A stretch of DNA of 23,163 nucleotides from Opitutales bacterium (lineage in GTDB: Bacteria > Verrucomicrobiota > Verrucomicrobiae > Opitutales > CAG-312). Below the pieces are notes generated by a model, which was given only the letters and a program-made list of their open reading frames with translations, was not told the origin of the DNA and ran no database searches. The DNA lies in contig JAGAOA010000152.1 of assembly GCA_017623955.1 (NCBI GenBank), positions 1 through 23,163 of the forward strand, in the 5' to 3' direction. This document shows, piece after piece, positions 12,576-22,824 of the stretch; position 1 is the stretch's first letter; every line of letters begins with the position of its first letter. The position numbers and the translations under genes are program-made.

Positions 12576-14312
12576 TTACTTCAAAATTCTTCCACTAATA
12601 GCGTCTTGTATACGGAAGTTTTCCATGTGGTAAGATGGATCAGCACGGAAGGTGAGTTTTAAATTATACGCCTTTTCCAAATTCTTCAAGTGTTCGTAAT
12701 CTTCATTCTGCAAACGCTGGAGATTATCGGGATGGAGCATAATTGTAAGTGCCAACTCTTTTTCTTCTGATACTGATGCACGCAAATTTCTACATGCAAA
12801 CACAATCTTTCTCTGTATTTCTGCACTCATTGTTCGTGCCGACTTTACGATTCCCTTACCACCACAATAAGGACACGTTGTATATATTCCACTAGCGTTA
12901 CTTTGAGCATGACGCTGACGCGTCATTTGCATAATTCCAAGTTGTGAAATAGGCAGAACTTGACTCTTTGCCTTGTCCTTTTCCATTTCCTCTTTCAAAC
13001 GCTTATAGACTGCTTGTCGGTCTTTGCGATTCTTCATATCGATTGTATCGATAATAACCAAACCACCCAAATTACGCAAACGAACTTGTCGAGCTGCCTC
13101 GGTTACAGCTTCTAGATTAGCTTGCAAAATAAAGTCTTTACCATCTTCATTCTTACCCTTATGCGAGCCTGTGTTTACATCGATTGCAACAAGAGCTTCA
13201 GTTTCATCAATAACGATTTCACCTCCTGAGGGAAGTGGAACTCTACGCTGGAATGTTTGGGCAATTTGTCGCTCTATATTATAACGCTCGAAAATTGGAA
13301 TGTTCTCTTTGAATAACTGTATTTTATTTCTAGCTCTGCGAGAAATTTCTGAAACTGAATACATTATACGTTCGTAATGCTCGCGACTATCGATGAGAAT
13401 TCTATCGGTCTGCTCGGTGAGAAAGTCTCGAACTGTACGCTCTATTAAATCAGGCTCTTTATAAATCATTGCTGGAGCTGGTGCAGTTTCAATTCTCTGC
13501 TGAATCTTTTTCCAAACATTCAAGAGCATGTGCAAGTCGCGAACAAAGTATGTCCAACGTTTCCCTTGACCTGCCGTACGAACTATCACCCCCATACCTT
13601 CGGGAATCTTCATTGAACGGAGGATTTTCTTGATACGTTCACGTTCTTTCTTATCTTCAATTTTTCGAGAAATTCCACACTGACCTGCGTATGGCATTAA
13701 CACCAAATAACGTCCTGGAATTGCTATATTTGTAGTTATTCGTGGTCCTTTAGATCCTATCTGCGATTTTGTAATTTGAACAATTATTTCTGTTCCGATT
13801 GGGAATTTTTCAGGAATATCCTTTATAGAAAATTTATTTTGAGCGTTTTTCTTTTGCTCTTTACTGCGATTTTCGCGGACTACTTCGTAAGAATTATCTG
13901 TGGATGTTGGAAAGATATCCCAATAATGCAAAAATGCATTCTTAGGTTGCCCAATATCTACAAAAGCTGCCTTCAAACCAGGTTCAAGATTTTGAATTTT
14001 ACCTTTGAAGATAGCACTTACCATACTTTCATCGCCAACTCGTTCGATTTCAAACTTCTGCATCACGCCGTCTTCAAGAAGAGCTACACGTGTTTCAAAC
14101 GGTTCCACATTTATGACTATTTCTCGATATGGAGAATTTTCTCGTTTAAGAAAACGTATAATCTTTTCTAAGAATGGACGCTTCTTGGCTCGAAGTTTTG
14201 CCTCTAAATTTAGCTGTTCCTCTGAAATAGGTTCGATGATCTCTTCGGGAGGACGCTTTGTAAGAGCTATATCAACTTCTTCTAAATTTTGATTTTGATT
14301 ATCTTTATTCAT
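12576..14312 (-). CDS. rng: Ribonuclease G/E
   Basis: 578 aa, longer than E. coli RNase G (about 490) because of a charged N-terminal extension of about 60 residues; it lacks the long C-terminal degradosome scaffold of RNase E. The S1 RNA-binding domain spans about 95-195 ([20 protein letters not shown]). The catalytic core has the Mg-binding motifs VAIDVNTG (Asp378) and IIDTIDM (Asp422/Asp425). It also has the RNase-specific [12 protein letters not shown] and the Zn-link CPYCGGKG (480-487). The enzyme makes 5'-monophosphate-dependent endonucleolytic cuts in mRNA and rRNA precursors in the cytoplasm. It is the last gene of the minus-strand housekeeping run, 29 nt after rodA. An SD is not evident. 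The naming as G rather than E rests on the absence of the scaffold domain. Confidence 0.93.
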   Translation of the reverse strand: MNKDNQNQNLEEVDIALTKRPPEEIIEPISEEQLNLEAKLRAKKRPFLEKIIRFLKRENSPYREIVINVEPFETRVALLEDGVMQKFEIERVGDESMVSAIFKGKIQNLEPGLKAAFVDIGQPKNAFLHYWDIFPTSTDNSYEVVRENRSKEQKKNAQNKFSIKDIPEKFPIGTEIIVQITKSQIGSKGPRITTNIAIPGRYLVLMPYAGQCGISRKIEDKKERERIKKILRSMKIPEGMGVIVRTAGQGKRWTYFVRDLHMLLNVWKKIQQRIETAPAPAMIYKEPDLIERTVRDFLTEQTDRILIDSREHYERIMYSVSEISRRARNKIQLFKENIPIFERYNIERQIAQTFQRRVPLPSGGEIVIDETEALVAIDVNTGSHKGKNEDGKDFILQANLEAVTEAARQVRLRNLGGLVIIDTIDMKNRKDRQAVYKRLKEEMEKDKAKSQVLPISQLGIMQMTRQRHAQSNASGIYTTCPYCGGKGIVKSARTMSAEIQRKIVFACRNLRASVSEEKELALTIMLHPDNLQRLQNEDYEHLKNLEKAYNLKLTFRADPSYHMENFRIQDAISGRILK

Positions 14313-14341
14313 TTATTTCGCACTTTTTGAGAGCGAAACTT

Positions 14342-15625
14342 TTACGCATAATCTCGTCTATGTCGGTAAACGCTTTGAACGATTCCGAGTAGTATACAAC
14401 AAGTAAGCACAAAAGTTCCGCCATAACTTAACATTGGCAATGGAAGACCTGTTATAGGCATTATCCCTATGGTCATTCCAACATTTATAAAAGAGTGAGT
14501 CATTAATATCGTTGCAATCCCGATACATAGATACTGCCCAAACTTATCTCGCGATATTTGTGCAGCCCTTACACATCCGTATGCCACGATAACTGCCATC
14601 AACAAGATAGCAAATGCGCCACCTAGAAACCCGCTTTCTTCGGCAACGACTGAAAATATAAAATCGTTATATGCCACACTCGACGGCAAATAACCAAGTT
14701 TTGCTTGAGTTCCCTCGGTAATTCCCTTACCCAAAGAACCTCCAGTGGCAACAGCAATCAAACTTTGACGTTGATTCCATGTTACCCCCATTCCGCTCCT
14801 ATCGACCACATCTGGTAATACAAATGCCAAAATTCTATTGCGCTGATAGTCTTTCATAGGCAAAATCGCCTCGGTAGATCCATACGCATTTTGACTAGCT
14901 GCGTCACGAGCAGTTATGTTGTTTTCTTGCAAATAATTGTGATACCCATACACATCGACTGCTACAATCCCGACCACGATGGCAAAGACTGTCAACGTCA
15001 ACACGAAAAATCTGTATGGTAAGCCTGAAATCAAAAGCATTGAAAACAGCATTGGAAAAAATACTAACGATGAACCCAAATCGGGTTGTAAAAATATAAG
15101 AAATATAGGAATTATAAAAACTAAAGCAAGCTTAAACCAAAACAAAATTGAAGCTCGAAAAGAATCTACCTTATTTTTGGCTAACATTGCTGCCAACATT
15201 ACACACGTGCCAATTTTGGCAAATTCGGAAGGTTGAATTGAGAAAAAGCCTAAATTTATCCACCGTGTAGCATTGTATCTTGTTTGTACAAAAGGAATTG
15301 GAATAGAAAGCACTTCTTTCAACACCAACGGTAACAACAATAAAATACAACCTATATACAACCAATGGGCATTTTGAAAAATCCATTTATAATCTAAATA
15401 CGACAATATCAAATAAACTGGGACTCCAAAAAACAATATATATATTATCTGCTTGACCCAAAATTGATTTACCATTGGAATTTCGTCGGCTACATAACTT
15501 TGGGCAGAATAGATAAATACACAACCAAGCATAAACAAAAACAACATACATGCGGGTATTACGAAATCGGTTGAGCGATTTCGCTTTAATAAGATACGCG
15601 TAAGTGTGTTATCTTTTAAATTCAT
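14342..15625 (-). CDS. rodA: Peptidoglycan polymerase RodA (SEDS family)
   Basis: 427 aa with about ten membrane helices. SEDS-family signatures are present: RWINLGFFSIQPSEFAKIG (the conserved QPSE), FLQPDLGSSLVFFPM with the functional Asp of the DLG motif, NDFIFSVVAEESGFLGG, and the C-terminal GITGLPLPMLSYGGT-type segment (here MPITGLPLPMLSYGG). RodA is the glycan-strand glycosyltransferase of the elongasome and works with a class B PBP (PBP2), not seen in this window. The ATG at 15625 shares its A with the metH stop (TGATG), giving translational coupling; a TTG one codon upstream is possible. The length and lack of an FtsW-type N-terminal extension favour RodA over FtsW. The organism is thus likely rod-shaped or at least elongating. 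Confidence 0.9.
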   Translation of the reverse strand: MNLKDNTLTRILLKRNRSTDFVIPACMLFLFMLGCVFIYSAQSYVADEIPMVNQFWVKQIIYILFFGVPVYLILSYLDYKWIFQNAHWLYIGCILLLLPLVLKEVLSIPIPFVQTRYNATRWINLGFFSIQPSEFAKIGTCVMLAAMLAKNKVDSFRASILFWFKLALVFIIPIFLIFLQPDLGSSLVFFPMLFSMLLISGLPYRFFVLTLTVFAIVVGIVAVDVYGYHNYLQENNITARDAASQNAYGSTEAILPMKDYQRNRILAFVLPDVVDRSGMGVTWNQRQSLIAVATGGSLGKGITEGTQAKLGYLPSSVAYNDFIFSVVAEESGFLGGAFAILLMAVIVAYGCVRAAQISRDKFGQYLCIGIATILMTHSFINVGMTIGIMPITGLPLPMLSYGGTFVLTCCILLGIVQSVYRHRRDYA

Positions 15626-18600
15626 CAATCTATTATCTTTATTGACATATACTTTTGAATATCGGCAACAGATCTACCACTACGATTTGCTATATCGGCA
15701 ATCTGTTCATTAGAAACAATAGGATCAATGTATTTTGCCTCAGGATTTGATATCCAAATAGACGCAACACTTGATGTGGGATTCATCATATATGACGAAG
15801 TAAACTCAACACCGATATCTCTTGTTTGCATCAATTTTTCAAATTTTGCCTTCTGTGAATGATCGGGAAATGAAGAGTATCCACAAGCAACACAAATTCC
15901 ATTATTTTTACTTTGTTCCGATGAACAAGATGGACATTGGCAATCTTTAGAATGTTTTATTTTAAAGATTTGAGTACGAACATACTCTGACAGTGCTTCT
16001 GCAGAACAATCGCTCAAACAACGCACCAACATTGCTTGATAATCATCGCCTTTAGATTTCAATTCATCAATATATTCGTCAACTTCGCGACCGATAGTTG
16101 CTACGTACAAACCTACGAAGTCATCGTTACTAGAAGTTTTATCACCTACATAATCGGCTATCGACACACATTCTCCATTTAAATCTTCGCTTTGATTGCG
16201 AACAAACCAAAGTGTGTCGGCAACAGTATTATCTTCATTATACAAGATTATACATCCATCTTCGCTATTTGCCCTGAAAATTTTGACACTCACTTTGGCT
16301 GATACAACATTTTTTAATTGCACTAGGGATTTAGCAATATCTTCAAAAAATTCTTTTTGTTGCTCGGTAGCGTTTACATCATTTATTGACGAAAACTTCA
16401 TACCCCACGTTTTGAAGAATATATGCCAAGGAATTAAATGTTCAAATTCATCAAAAGCAACATCTATAATTTTACCACCAACAAAAGGCGGTTGCTTGGG
16501 AAAGTTCTGAACATATTTATGTTTACGCTTTTTTGCATCAGATAACGATAAAAGTTTTTCTGATTTTGATAAGGCTTGCTTCTGATAAAAATTCTCACGC
16601 AAATTTTGTTGATTTGCCAATATCTCTAACGTATACGCTTTTCTAGATGATGTAAGTAAACTATTACAAACTCCCGACATTAAACTCGCATCGCCAACAC
16701 GCTCTACGACTCCTGAATACAACGGAGCCAACTTAACGGCTGTATGAAGTTTACTAGTTGTTGCACCCCCAACAAGAACTGGAACACGCAAACCTTCACG
16801 TTCAAACAACTTAAGAACATTTGCCATTTCTTCTAATGATGGAGTTATCAAACCGCTAAGACCTACCAAATCTGCATCTCTAGCAGCTTCTAAAATTCGC
16901 TCAGGCTCGACCATTACGCCTAAATCGACAACATTAAATCCATTGCACGAGAGTACAACGTTGACGATATTTTTACCGATATCATGAACATCGCCTTTGA
17001 CTGTTGCTATTACAACTTTGGCTCCTTTGGTTTGACCGGCAGAAGTCATATATGGCTCAAGTGTGGCAACTGCTTTTTTCATCACTCTAGCACTCTTTAC
17101 AACTTGAGGCAAAAACATCTTACCAGCACCAAATAGCTCGCCAACCTTTTTCATTGCACTCATCAATGGTTGCTCTATAACAGCAATAGCTGAACCAAGT
17201 TCATTATAAAAATGCAAAGCAATTTCTTCGGCTTTATCGTCTAAACCTTTTACAAAAGCTGATATAAGTTTATCATTCCACGATAGAGAATCCCAATCGG
17301 AATGAACTGCAGTTTTAGGTGTTGCTCCAACTTTGAACTCTTCGGCTATCGACAACAAATTTTCTGTTGCATTATCTGATGAATTTAGAACTACGGCTTC
17401 AACGGCTTCGCGCAAACGCGGATTAATGTCATCGTAGGTAGTCAACATTCCAGCATTTACTATTCCCATATCTAAGCCTGCGTTTCTAGAATGATACAAG
17501 AATACACTATGCATTGCTTCGCGTACTGGATTATTTCCACGCAAAGAAAAACTTATATTACTTACTCCTGCACTAGTTCTAGCATATTTACAGGTTGATT
17601 TTATTTCTCTTACTGCGTTTATAAAATCTATACCATAACTGTTATGTTCCGACATTCCTGTTGCAATAGTAAGCACATTGGCATCGAAGATGATGTCTTC
17701 TGGAGGGAAGTTTGCCTTTTCTACTAAAAGTTTATATGCACGTTGGCACACTGATATTCTGGTTTCAAGACTTGATGCTTGTCCATTTTCATCAAACGCC
17801 ATAACGACAGCGGCTGCTCCAAACTTTTTGAGTTCGCATGCATGTTGCAAAAATTTTTCTTCGCCCTCTTTTAAACTTATAGAATTTACAACACCTTTGC
17901 CTTGAATACATTTCAAACCTGCAACAATAGTATCCCAATCTGACGAATCTATCATAATAGGCACTTTAGCTATTTCTGGATCAGCACCTATGAGATTTAA
18001 AAACTTACGCATACACTCGGGCGAATCTAACATACTTTCGTCAAAATTGACATCTATCAGATTTGCTCCGTTTTCGACTTGATTTCGCGCTACGGAAAGT
18101 GCATCGGCAAAACGACTTTCTTTTATCATCTTTCTGAACGCAGGAGAACCCATAACATTTGTTCGCTCGCCCACAAAAACAAATGGAGAATTGTTTTCTA
18201 CGATTTCAAAAGGTTCTAAACCTGAGAGCAACATAGAATTATTCTTTGCTTTAGGTTTGCGTGGCGAAAAATTTTTGCATACTTCGACTATCGCTTTTAT
18301 ATGTGCTGGAGTTGTTCCACAACAACCACCCAATACATTAACCAAGCCATCTTGAGCATACGCCTTCAAATAATTTGCAGTATCGATTGGCATTTGATCG
18401 TACCCAAATTCTGAAAGTGGATTAGGCATACCTGCATTGGGATAACAATGCGTAAAACATTCGGCTATTCGGTCGAAAGTTTCGATATATGGACGCATTT
18501 TTTCGGCACCCAACGAACAATTTAAACCCACAAAAAGAGGCTGAGCATGGCGAATACTTGCATAAAAAGCCTCTATAGTCTGTCCACTTAAAATTCTACC

Positions 18601-19287
18601 AGAGGCATCAGAGACGGTCATACTAATCGAAATAGGAACTCTGACTCCCCATTTTTCTATCAAATTTAAATAAGCATAAATTGCTGCTTTTACATTGAGA
18701 GTATCTATTGACGTTTCCAACAAAAATAAATCTACACCAGCTTCATACATCGATTGCATTTGTTTGGAATACGCACTTGTTAATTCATCGAAAGTAACAG
18801 CACGCACAGAAGCATCTTCAACATCGCACGCAATACTTGCAGACTTATTCATTGGTCCGATAGAACCTGCAACAAAAAGTTCGTTGACATCTTTTCCAAG
18901 AGCCTTTGATGCTTTGGACGCAGCCGTTTTTGCGATGGCTACAGCACGTTTGTTGAGCGTATCAATTAACTCATTTGAAATTCCATAATCGGCTTGTGCT
19001 ATATCGGTTAGAGCAAATGAATTTGTTGTTACGATATCGGAACCTGCCATATAATAATCTAGATGAATTTTCTCGATTACGTCTGGACGCGACAAATTCA
19101 ATAAATCGTTATTACCTATTAACTCAACTTTTGATGTTTCTAATTAGGGAGAACCTTTATGATAATCAGCTTCGGTCAAACCGCAACGCTGGATAAGCGT
19201 ACCCATCCCTCCATCGAGAAATACTATTCGTTTATTCAACAACGAACGCAAGCGCTCGCCACTTTCAGAAAATTTCAATACTAACAT
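15625..19287 (-). CDS. metH: Cobalamin-dependent methionine synthase, interrupted by one in-frame stop
   Basis: The homologous frame runs from ATG 19287 to TGA 15625 (1220 codons including TAA at codon 48, 19144-19146). Homocysteine domain: VFLDGGMGTLIQ (22-33), then after the stop GNNDLLNLSRPDVI, and the zinc Cys pair in VNVLGGCCGTT. Next come the pterin domain (VFVGERTNVMGS), the B12 cap, and the B12 Rossmann domain with VKGDVHDIGKN (axial His) and IGGATTSK-like GGATTSK. The activation domain is last. It transfers methyl from methyl-tetrahydrofolate to homocysteine. Everything except the one stop reads as intact coding sequence, so the stop is recent, a sequencing error, or suppressed. Restart at TTG 19101 would give 1158 aa lacking the first barrel strands. 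In the activation domain the AdoMet motif RPAPGY reads CVACGY, beside an extra Cys cluster. The start lies 2 nt after the hprK stop. Confidence 0.85.
19144..19146 (-). other. In-frame TAA at metH codon 48
   Basis: On the minus strand the reading is HKGSP-TAA-LETSKVELIGNNDLL. Homology to MetH continues on both sides in the same frame with no loss of register, so this is a single nonsense codon and not a frameshift. Confidence 0.9.
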
Positions 19288-19289
19288 TT

Positions 19290-20258
19290 TTATTTTATTT
19301 GATTTGCCATGTGTGCAATGAGTCTATCGTTGAAAGTCTTTGCTCCATCGTGACCCATTTGTCGCAATGCTTGAACGCGTGCAGCAACCTCAACCAAGCG
19401 AGCCATATCTCGTCCTGGACGAACTGGAATTACAAAATGCGGAATTTGAATACCCAATATATCAAAGTAGTTTGTCTCTAGCCCTGTTCTATCTTCAACT
19501 ATTCCACTCTGCCATTCAACAAAAGAAACAATTATATCGATAGATTTTTCAAGGCGAACACACTTAATACCAAAAAGCTCTGCGACATTGATAATACCAA
19601 TACCCCTACACTCCATATACCCACGATTTAATTCATGCCCTTTTCCCAGTATCTTATGATCGTTTACTTTTACACAATAAACTAAATCGTCGGCAACTAA
19701 GGAATGCCCTTTATCAATTAGAGCCAATGCACATTCACTCTTACCAATACCACTATCGCCTCGAATGAGAGTACCTATACCTTGTATATCTATCAATGTT
19801 CCATGCAACGATGTTGTTGGGGCAAACATTCTATCTATTCGCACAATGATATCTGCAGAAAATTCTTTAGACTTCATTTTAGTTCTCAACAACGGTACTT
19901 TACATTCTTTTGCTACATCAAGCATTGCTTTTGTAGGTGTCAAGTTGCGAGATATTACGATACAAGGAATTTTCATATCTGCCATTTTACGCAAAACTTC
20001 TCGCTGTTTATCGTCAGATAAGTCTCGCATATATGCCATTTCTCCTGCACCAAAAAGCTGTATTCGCTTAAATGCAAAATTTTTAAAATATCCAGTTATT
20101 GCCAATGCTGGACGATTCAAACTAGGCTCGGAAATAACTCTATCTAATCCATCAGAACCTGCCAACAATTCAAGAGCAGTCAGCTGTTTGAATACATCAA
20201 AAAATTTTCTTACTGAAATTTCTTCGGGCTTTTTTACATTGTTGAGTTTGATATCCAT
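19290..20258 (-). CDS. hprK: HPr kinase/phosphorylase
   Basis: 322 aa, the usual family length. The N-terminal substrate-like domain spans about 1-135. The catalytic domain has HGTLIDI (152-158), Walker A GDSGIGKS (167-174), VADDLV (188-193) and the HprK signature MECRGIGIINV (216-226). The C-terminus has the HFVIPVRPGRDMARLVEVAA motif that couples kinase and phosphorylase activities. In Firmicutes it phosphorylates Ser46 of HPr for carbon control. In Gram-negatives it is usually found near PTS-Ntr or lptB/rpoN genes and controls regulatory HPr homologues. Here it lies 17 nt after lptB and 2 nt before metH, with no ptsH in view. The start ATG at 20258 is supported by homology at the N-terminus. 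Confidence 0.95.
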   Translation of the reverse strand: MDIKLNNVKKPEEISVRKFFDVFKQLTALELLAGSDGLDRVISEPSLNRPALAITGYFKNFAFKRIQLFGAGEMAYMRDLSDDKQREVLRKMADMKIPCIVISRNLTPTKAMLDVAKECKVPLLRTKMKSKEFSADIIVRIDRMFAPTTSLHGTLIDIQGIGTLIRGDSGIGKSECALALIDKGHSLVADDLVYCVKVNDHKILGKGHELNRGYMECRGIGIINVAELFGIKCVRLEKSIDIIVSFVEWQSGIVEDRTGLETNYFDILGIQIPHFVIPVRPGRDMARLVEVAARVQALRQMGHDGAKTFNDRLIAHMANQIK

Positions 20259-20275
20259 ATTACCAAAATTTTAAA

Positions 20276-21016
20276 TTACATTTGGAAATTTTCACCAAGA
20301 TAAAACTTGCGAGCTTTTTCATCGTTAACAAGAAAGTCTTTCGAGCCTTCGCACAATACAGAACCTTCGTGAATTAAATATGCTCTATCTACTATATTTA
20401 AAGTCTCGCGAACGTTATGGTCGGTAATCAAGACACCTATCCCCCTTGTCTTCAGACTGCGTACTATATCTTGCACTTCGGCTACGCTTATTGGGTCAAC
20501 CCCACTAAATGGTTCGTCCATCAAAAGGAAATCGGGATTTGTTGTAAGAGCTCTGGCTATCTCTAAACGACGTCGCTCTCCGCCAGACAACGTAAACGCT
20601 TTCTGATTTGCCAAATGCTCTAGATTTAACTCCTTAAGCTTATTCATTGAATATTCCTTTAACTGCTTACGTGGAATATCTAAAGTTTCGGCAACAGCAT
20701 ATATGTTATCGAAAACGCTAAGTTTGCGGAAGATAGAAGCCTCTTGCGGTAAGTATCCTATGCCGTTACGCGCACGCTTATACATAGGCATATCAACGAT
20801 ATCTTTACCATTTAGAAAAACTTTTCCTTCTGTTGCTGGAACAAGACCAACAATCATATAAAAACTCGTAGTCTTCCCTGCTCCATTTGGACCCAATAAC
20901 CCGACAATCTCACCTGCTGTTACATTTATATTTACGCCTCTTACGACACGTCGTTTTCCATAATCTTTTACGAGATCTTCGGTACGGATAGACTTTAAAT
21001 TATTGTTCAAATTCAT
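20276..21016 (-). CDS. lptB: LptB-type ABC transporter ATPase for LPS export
   Basis: 246 aa from the ATG at 21016; a TTG at 21034 would add six residues and is less likely. ABC ATPase motifs: Walker A GPNGAGKT (42-49), Q-loop YLPQEASIF, signature LSGGERRR, Walker B FLLMDEPFSGVDP, and the H-loop ITDHNVRETL. The LptB-specific features are the YLPQEASIFRKL Q-loop, GVDP and DHNVRETL. LptB powers extraction of lipopolysaccharide from the inner membrane by LptFG toward LptC/A/D. Its partner genes are not in the window. In many Gram-negatives lptB is followed by rpoN and PTS-Ntr genes before hprK; here it passes directly to hprK. The 88-aa membrane gene lies 21 nt upstream. Confidence 0.93.
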   Translation of the reverse strand: MNLNNNLKSIRTEDLVKDYGKRRVVRGVNINVTAGEIVGLLGPNGAGKTTSFYMIVGLVPATEGKVFLNGKDIVDMPMYKRARNGIGYLPQEASIFRKLSVFDNIYAVAETLDIPRKQLKEYSMNKLKELNLEHLANQKAFTLSGGERRRLEIARALTTNPDFLLMDEPFSGVDPISVAEVQDIVRSLKTRGIGVLITDHNVRETLNIVDRAYLIHEGSVLCEGSKDFLVNDEKARKFYLGENFQM

Positions 21017-21037
21017 AAGTTTAATGTTTAACAAAAA

Positions 21038-21304
21038 TCAGAAACGTTGCAACACTTTTGATGCTGTATTTTTAAATCGCAAATTTGGCATAAGTGCATC
21101 GATTACTGCCCATACATGAACAAGTAACGCCAACGGTAACAAAAAAATATACAATATGGGCATCAGTAAAAAGTATATAATTGCACGATAATATTTTAAC
21201 TGAAACAGTTGCCCCAAACCTGGAACTAAAAAACTTGCAACTGCTGCCAATAAAATATCGAACAACGCATATTGATTTTCTCTACTTATTTGCTTTTGCT
21301 CCAT
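21038..21304 (-). CDS. Small TM protein, first gene of the lptB-rng run
   Basis: 88 aa. Two hydrophobic segments (about 14-32, FDILLAAVASFLVPGLGQLF, and about 42-70, AIIYFLLMPILYIFLLPLAL) are linked by QLKYYR. The VPGLGQLFQ-KYYRA pattern is the common small-integral-membrane motif of TM2/DUF-type proteins; the precise family was not identified. It lacks Cys and any enzymatic motif. It probably starts the housekeeping transcript, since the terminator of the PEP-CTERM gene lies just upstream (21357-21381). No clear promoter was recognised in the 50 nt between them. Confidence 0.75.
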   Translation of the reverse strand: MEQKQISRENQYALFDILLAAVASFLVPGLGQLFQLKYYRAIIYFLLMPILYIFLLPLALLVHVWAVIDALMPNLRFKNTASKVLQRF

Positions 21305-21351
21305 ACTAGAAAGTCAAAAAAAATTACCTAAATAGCAAAACATTTTTTACA

Positions 21352-21387
21352 AAAAAAGCGAAACAATTTACATGTTTCGCTCTTTTT
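21352..21387 (-). terminator. Terminator of the PEP-CTERM gene
   Basis: AGCGAAACA (21357-21365) pairs perfectly with TGTTTCGCT (21373-21381), and on the minus strand it is followed by seven Ts. It lies 18 nt after the PEP-CTERM stop. Confidence 0.85.
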
Positions 21388-21404
21388 AAATCTAAATATT
21401 CAAC

Positions 21405-22766
21405 TTACTTTCTACGACGATATGCTACAAAACCCAAAGCAATAGCACCGAATATCATTGCCCATTCGGCTGGCTCTGGTACTGCAACTGTATTGATATA
21501 GAAACCACCATCTGTTGCTTCTACCATATAGTCAGTACCAAGTAGCATTTCAGTGCCGTTGAGCTTGAATGTCAAAGTTTCAATTTCGCTTTGTGTCATC
21601 GATGTAATTTTCAAAACATCGTCTTCCCATGAACCTGCAAGATTTACAAAGAAATCGCCTACATAGTCAGACATAGATGCAAATTTGCCAATTTCTAACG
21701 ATGAACCTTCTTTGAAATTCAATGTTATTGATGAATCTTTGTAAAATTCAAAACTACCTAATTTTTGAGCTCCATACAAATCTACTGTAACATCTGCCTT
21801 AGTTACTTTATCGCTTGTAATTGCAAGCTGTACAGGACGACTACCAGTACCACCTTGACCATAATATATATTAGCAATTTTTACGATACTTTCGGCTTGA
21901 GTTGTTTTTGAATTTGTCAACAACTGCGAACCACTACGCAACATGAGTGTAGATTTATCAACCATATATATATTAGATTTTGCCTGCCATGTACCTGCAA
22001 TATCTAACTTTGTTAAGATTGATGCATCAGCAGTACCATTGGTTGTCAAAACACCAGTAGAACCTATTACCAAATTTGAACCAAAAAAGCTTGAATCAGT
22101 ACCAAGTGTTCCAGTACCTAAATTACCTGAAATTGTTGCAGTACCATTGAGGTTCATTGTGTTATTTGAGCCACCCCCTCCAGAGTTCATCAAACGTATA
22201 GAGGAAGCGTTAAACGTTACACCTTCGTTTATATTAACAACAGCATTTTTACCCCAAAATGCAGCTTGCCCCATATCAACTGTACCACCATACATATTGA
22301 TTGTTCCATCTTGTTGCGACATAGACCAAGATGTCCAACCATTATATATATTCAATGTACCAGCACGCAACGAGGCTTGCTTCCCAGAAAAATTAGAATA
22401 AAAATTCAGTGTGCCATTCCAGAAAGATTCTCCACTTTCAGTAACCTGAACTGTACCACCTTTAAATGTAATTGTTGAATTATTAAACGCGACAACTTCA
22501 TTACCTAAAGAATTCGCACCACGATATACAAAAGATAATTTTTTGCCGTCTGCAATTTCTACTGTAACATTACTGCCTTTGTTTGCTTTAAACTGATAAG
22601 CATTTGTATCGGCGTCCACCGATAACGTAATATTAGTTCCACTAAAGGTTGTTGCAGTTGTGGCTAAATCAGTTATATCTGCGGCATTTGTTGATTCTGT
22701 TATGGTTGACGCACTAACAGTAGATGCAAACGCCAACGCACATAAGGTGTAAATAAGTTTTTTCAT
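21405..22766 (-). CDS. PEP-CTERM surface protein with beta-helix-like repeats
   Basis: 453 aa from ATG 22766, chosen for its SD (AAGGATACTTT) and signal peptide MKKLIYTLCALAFASTVSA; the longer open frame to 22814 runs through the promoter and is not used. The body is Gly/Asn/Thr-rich with repeated short beta strands (GTINMYGGTVDMGQAAFWGK, NAVVNINEGVTFNASS), as in right-handed beta-helix passenger domains of autotransporter-like proteins. The end is a full PEP-CTERM sorting signal: AVPEPAEWAMIFGAIALGFV then AYRRRK, with the PEP motif, one membrane helix and a basic tail. Exosortase processing at PEP anchors or releases such proteins at the cell surface, usually linked to exopolysaccharide. It has its own promoter with a G8 tract and its own terminator. 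Function: adhesin or matrix protein, by inference. Confidence 0.88.
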   Translation of the reverse strand: MKKLIYTLCALAFASTVSASTITESTNAADITDLATTATTFSGTNITLSVDADTNAYQFKANKGSNVTVEIADGKKLSFVYRGANSLGNEVVAFNNSTITFKGGTVQVTESGESFWNGTLNFYSNFSGKQASLRAGTLNIYNGWTSWSMSQQDGTINMYGGTVDMGQAAFWGKNAVVNINEGVTFNASSIRLMNSGGGGSNNTMNLNGTATISGNLGTGTLGTDSSFFGSNLVIGSTGVLTTNGTADASILTKLDIAGTWQAKSNIYMVDKSTLMLRSGSQLLTNSKTTQAESIVKIANIYYGQGGTGSRPVQLAITSDKVTKADVTVDLYGAQKLGSFEFYKDSSITLNFKEGSSLEIGKFASMSDYVGDFFVNLAGSWEDDVLKITSMTQSEIETLTFKLNGTEMLLGTDYMVEATDGGFYINTVAVPEPAEWAMIFGAIALGFVAYRRRK

Positions 22767-22794
22767 AAAGTATCCTTTTTTATTGAGATAACAA

Positions 22795-22824
22795 ATGCTA
22801 CCCCCCCCTAGCAATCTTTGTCAA
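22795..22824 (-). promoter_or_regulatory. Promoter of the PEP-CTERM gene with G8 tract in the spacer
   Basis: On the minus strand TTGACA (22824-22819) is followed by an 18-nt spacer ending in eight Gs (22808-22801) and then TAGCAT (22800-22795). The G8 tract is flanked by TGCTA/TAGCA inverted arms. Changes in tract length would change the -35/-10 distance. Confidence 0.65.

Noticed and set aside
16196..16510. Antisense ORFs inside metH, rng, rodA and others
   Set aside because: They lie opposite strongly conserved genes, have no SD or recognisable domain and follow the shadow pattern of the real frame.
22767..22814. N-terminal extension of the PEP-CTERM protein
   Set aside because: The extension translates the promoter and G8 tract; the ATG at 22766 has an SD and begins a normal signal peptide.
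22795..22814. TGCTA-C8-TAGCA as a terminator hairpin
   Set aside because: The arms are only 5 bp with a C8 loop and no T-run; the promoter reading explains the position better.
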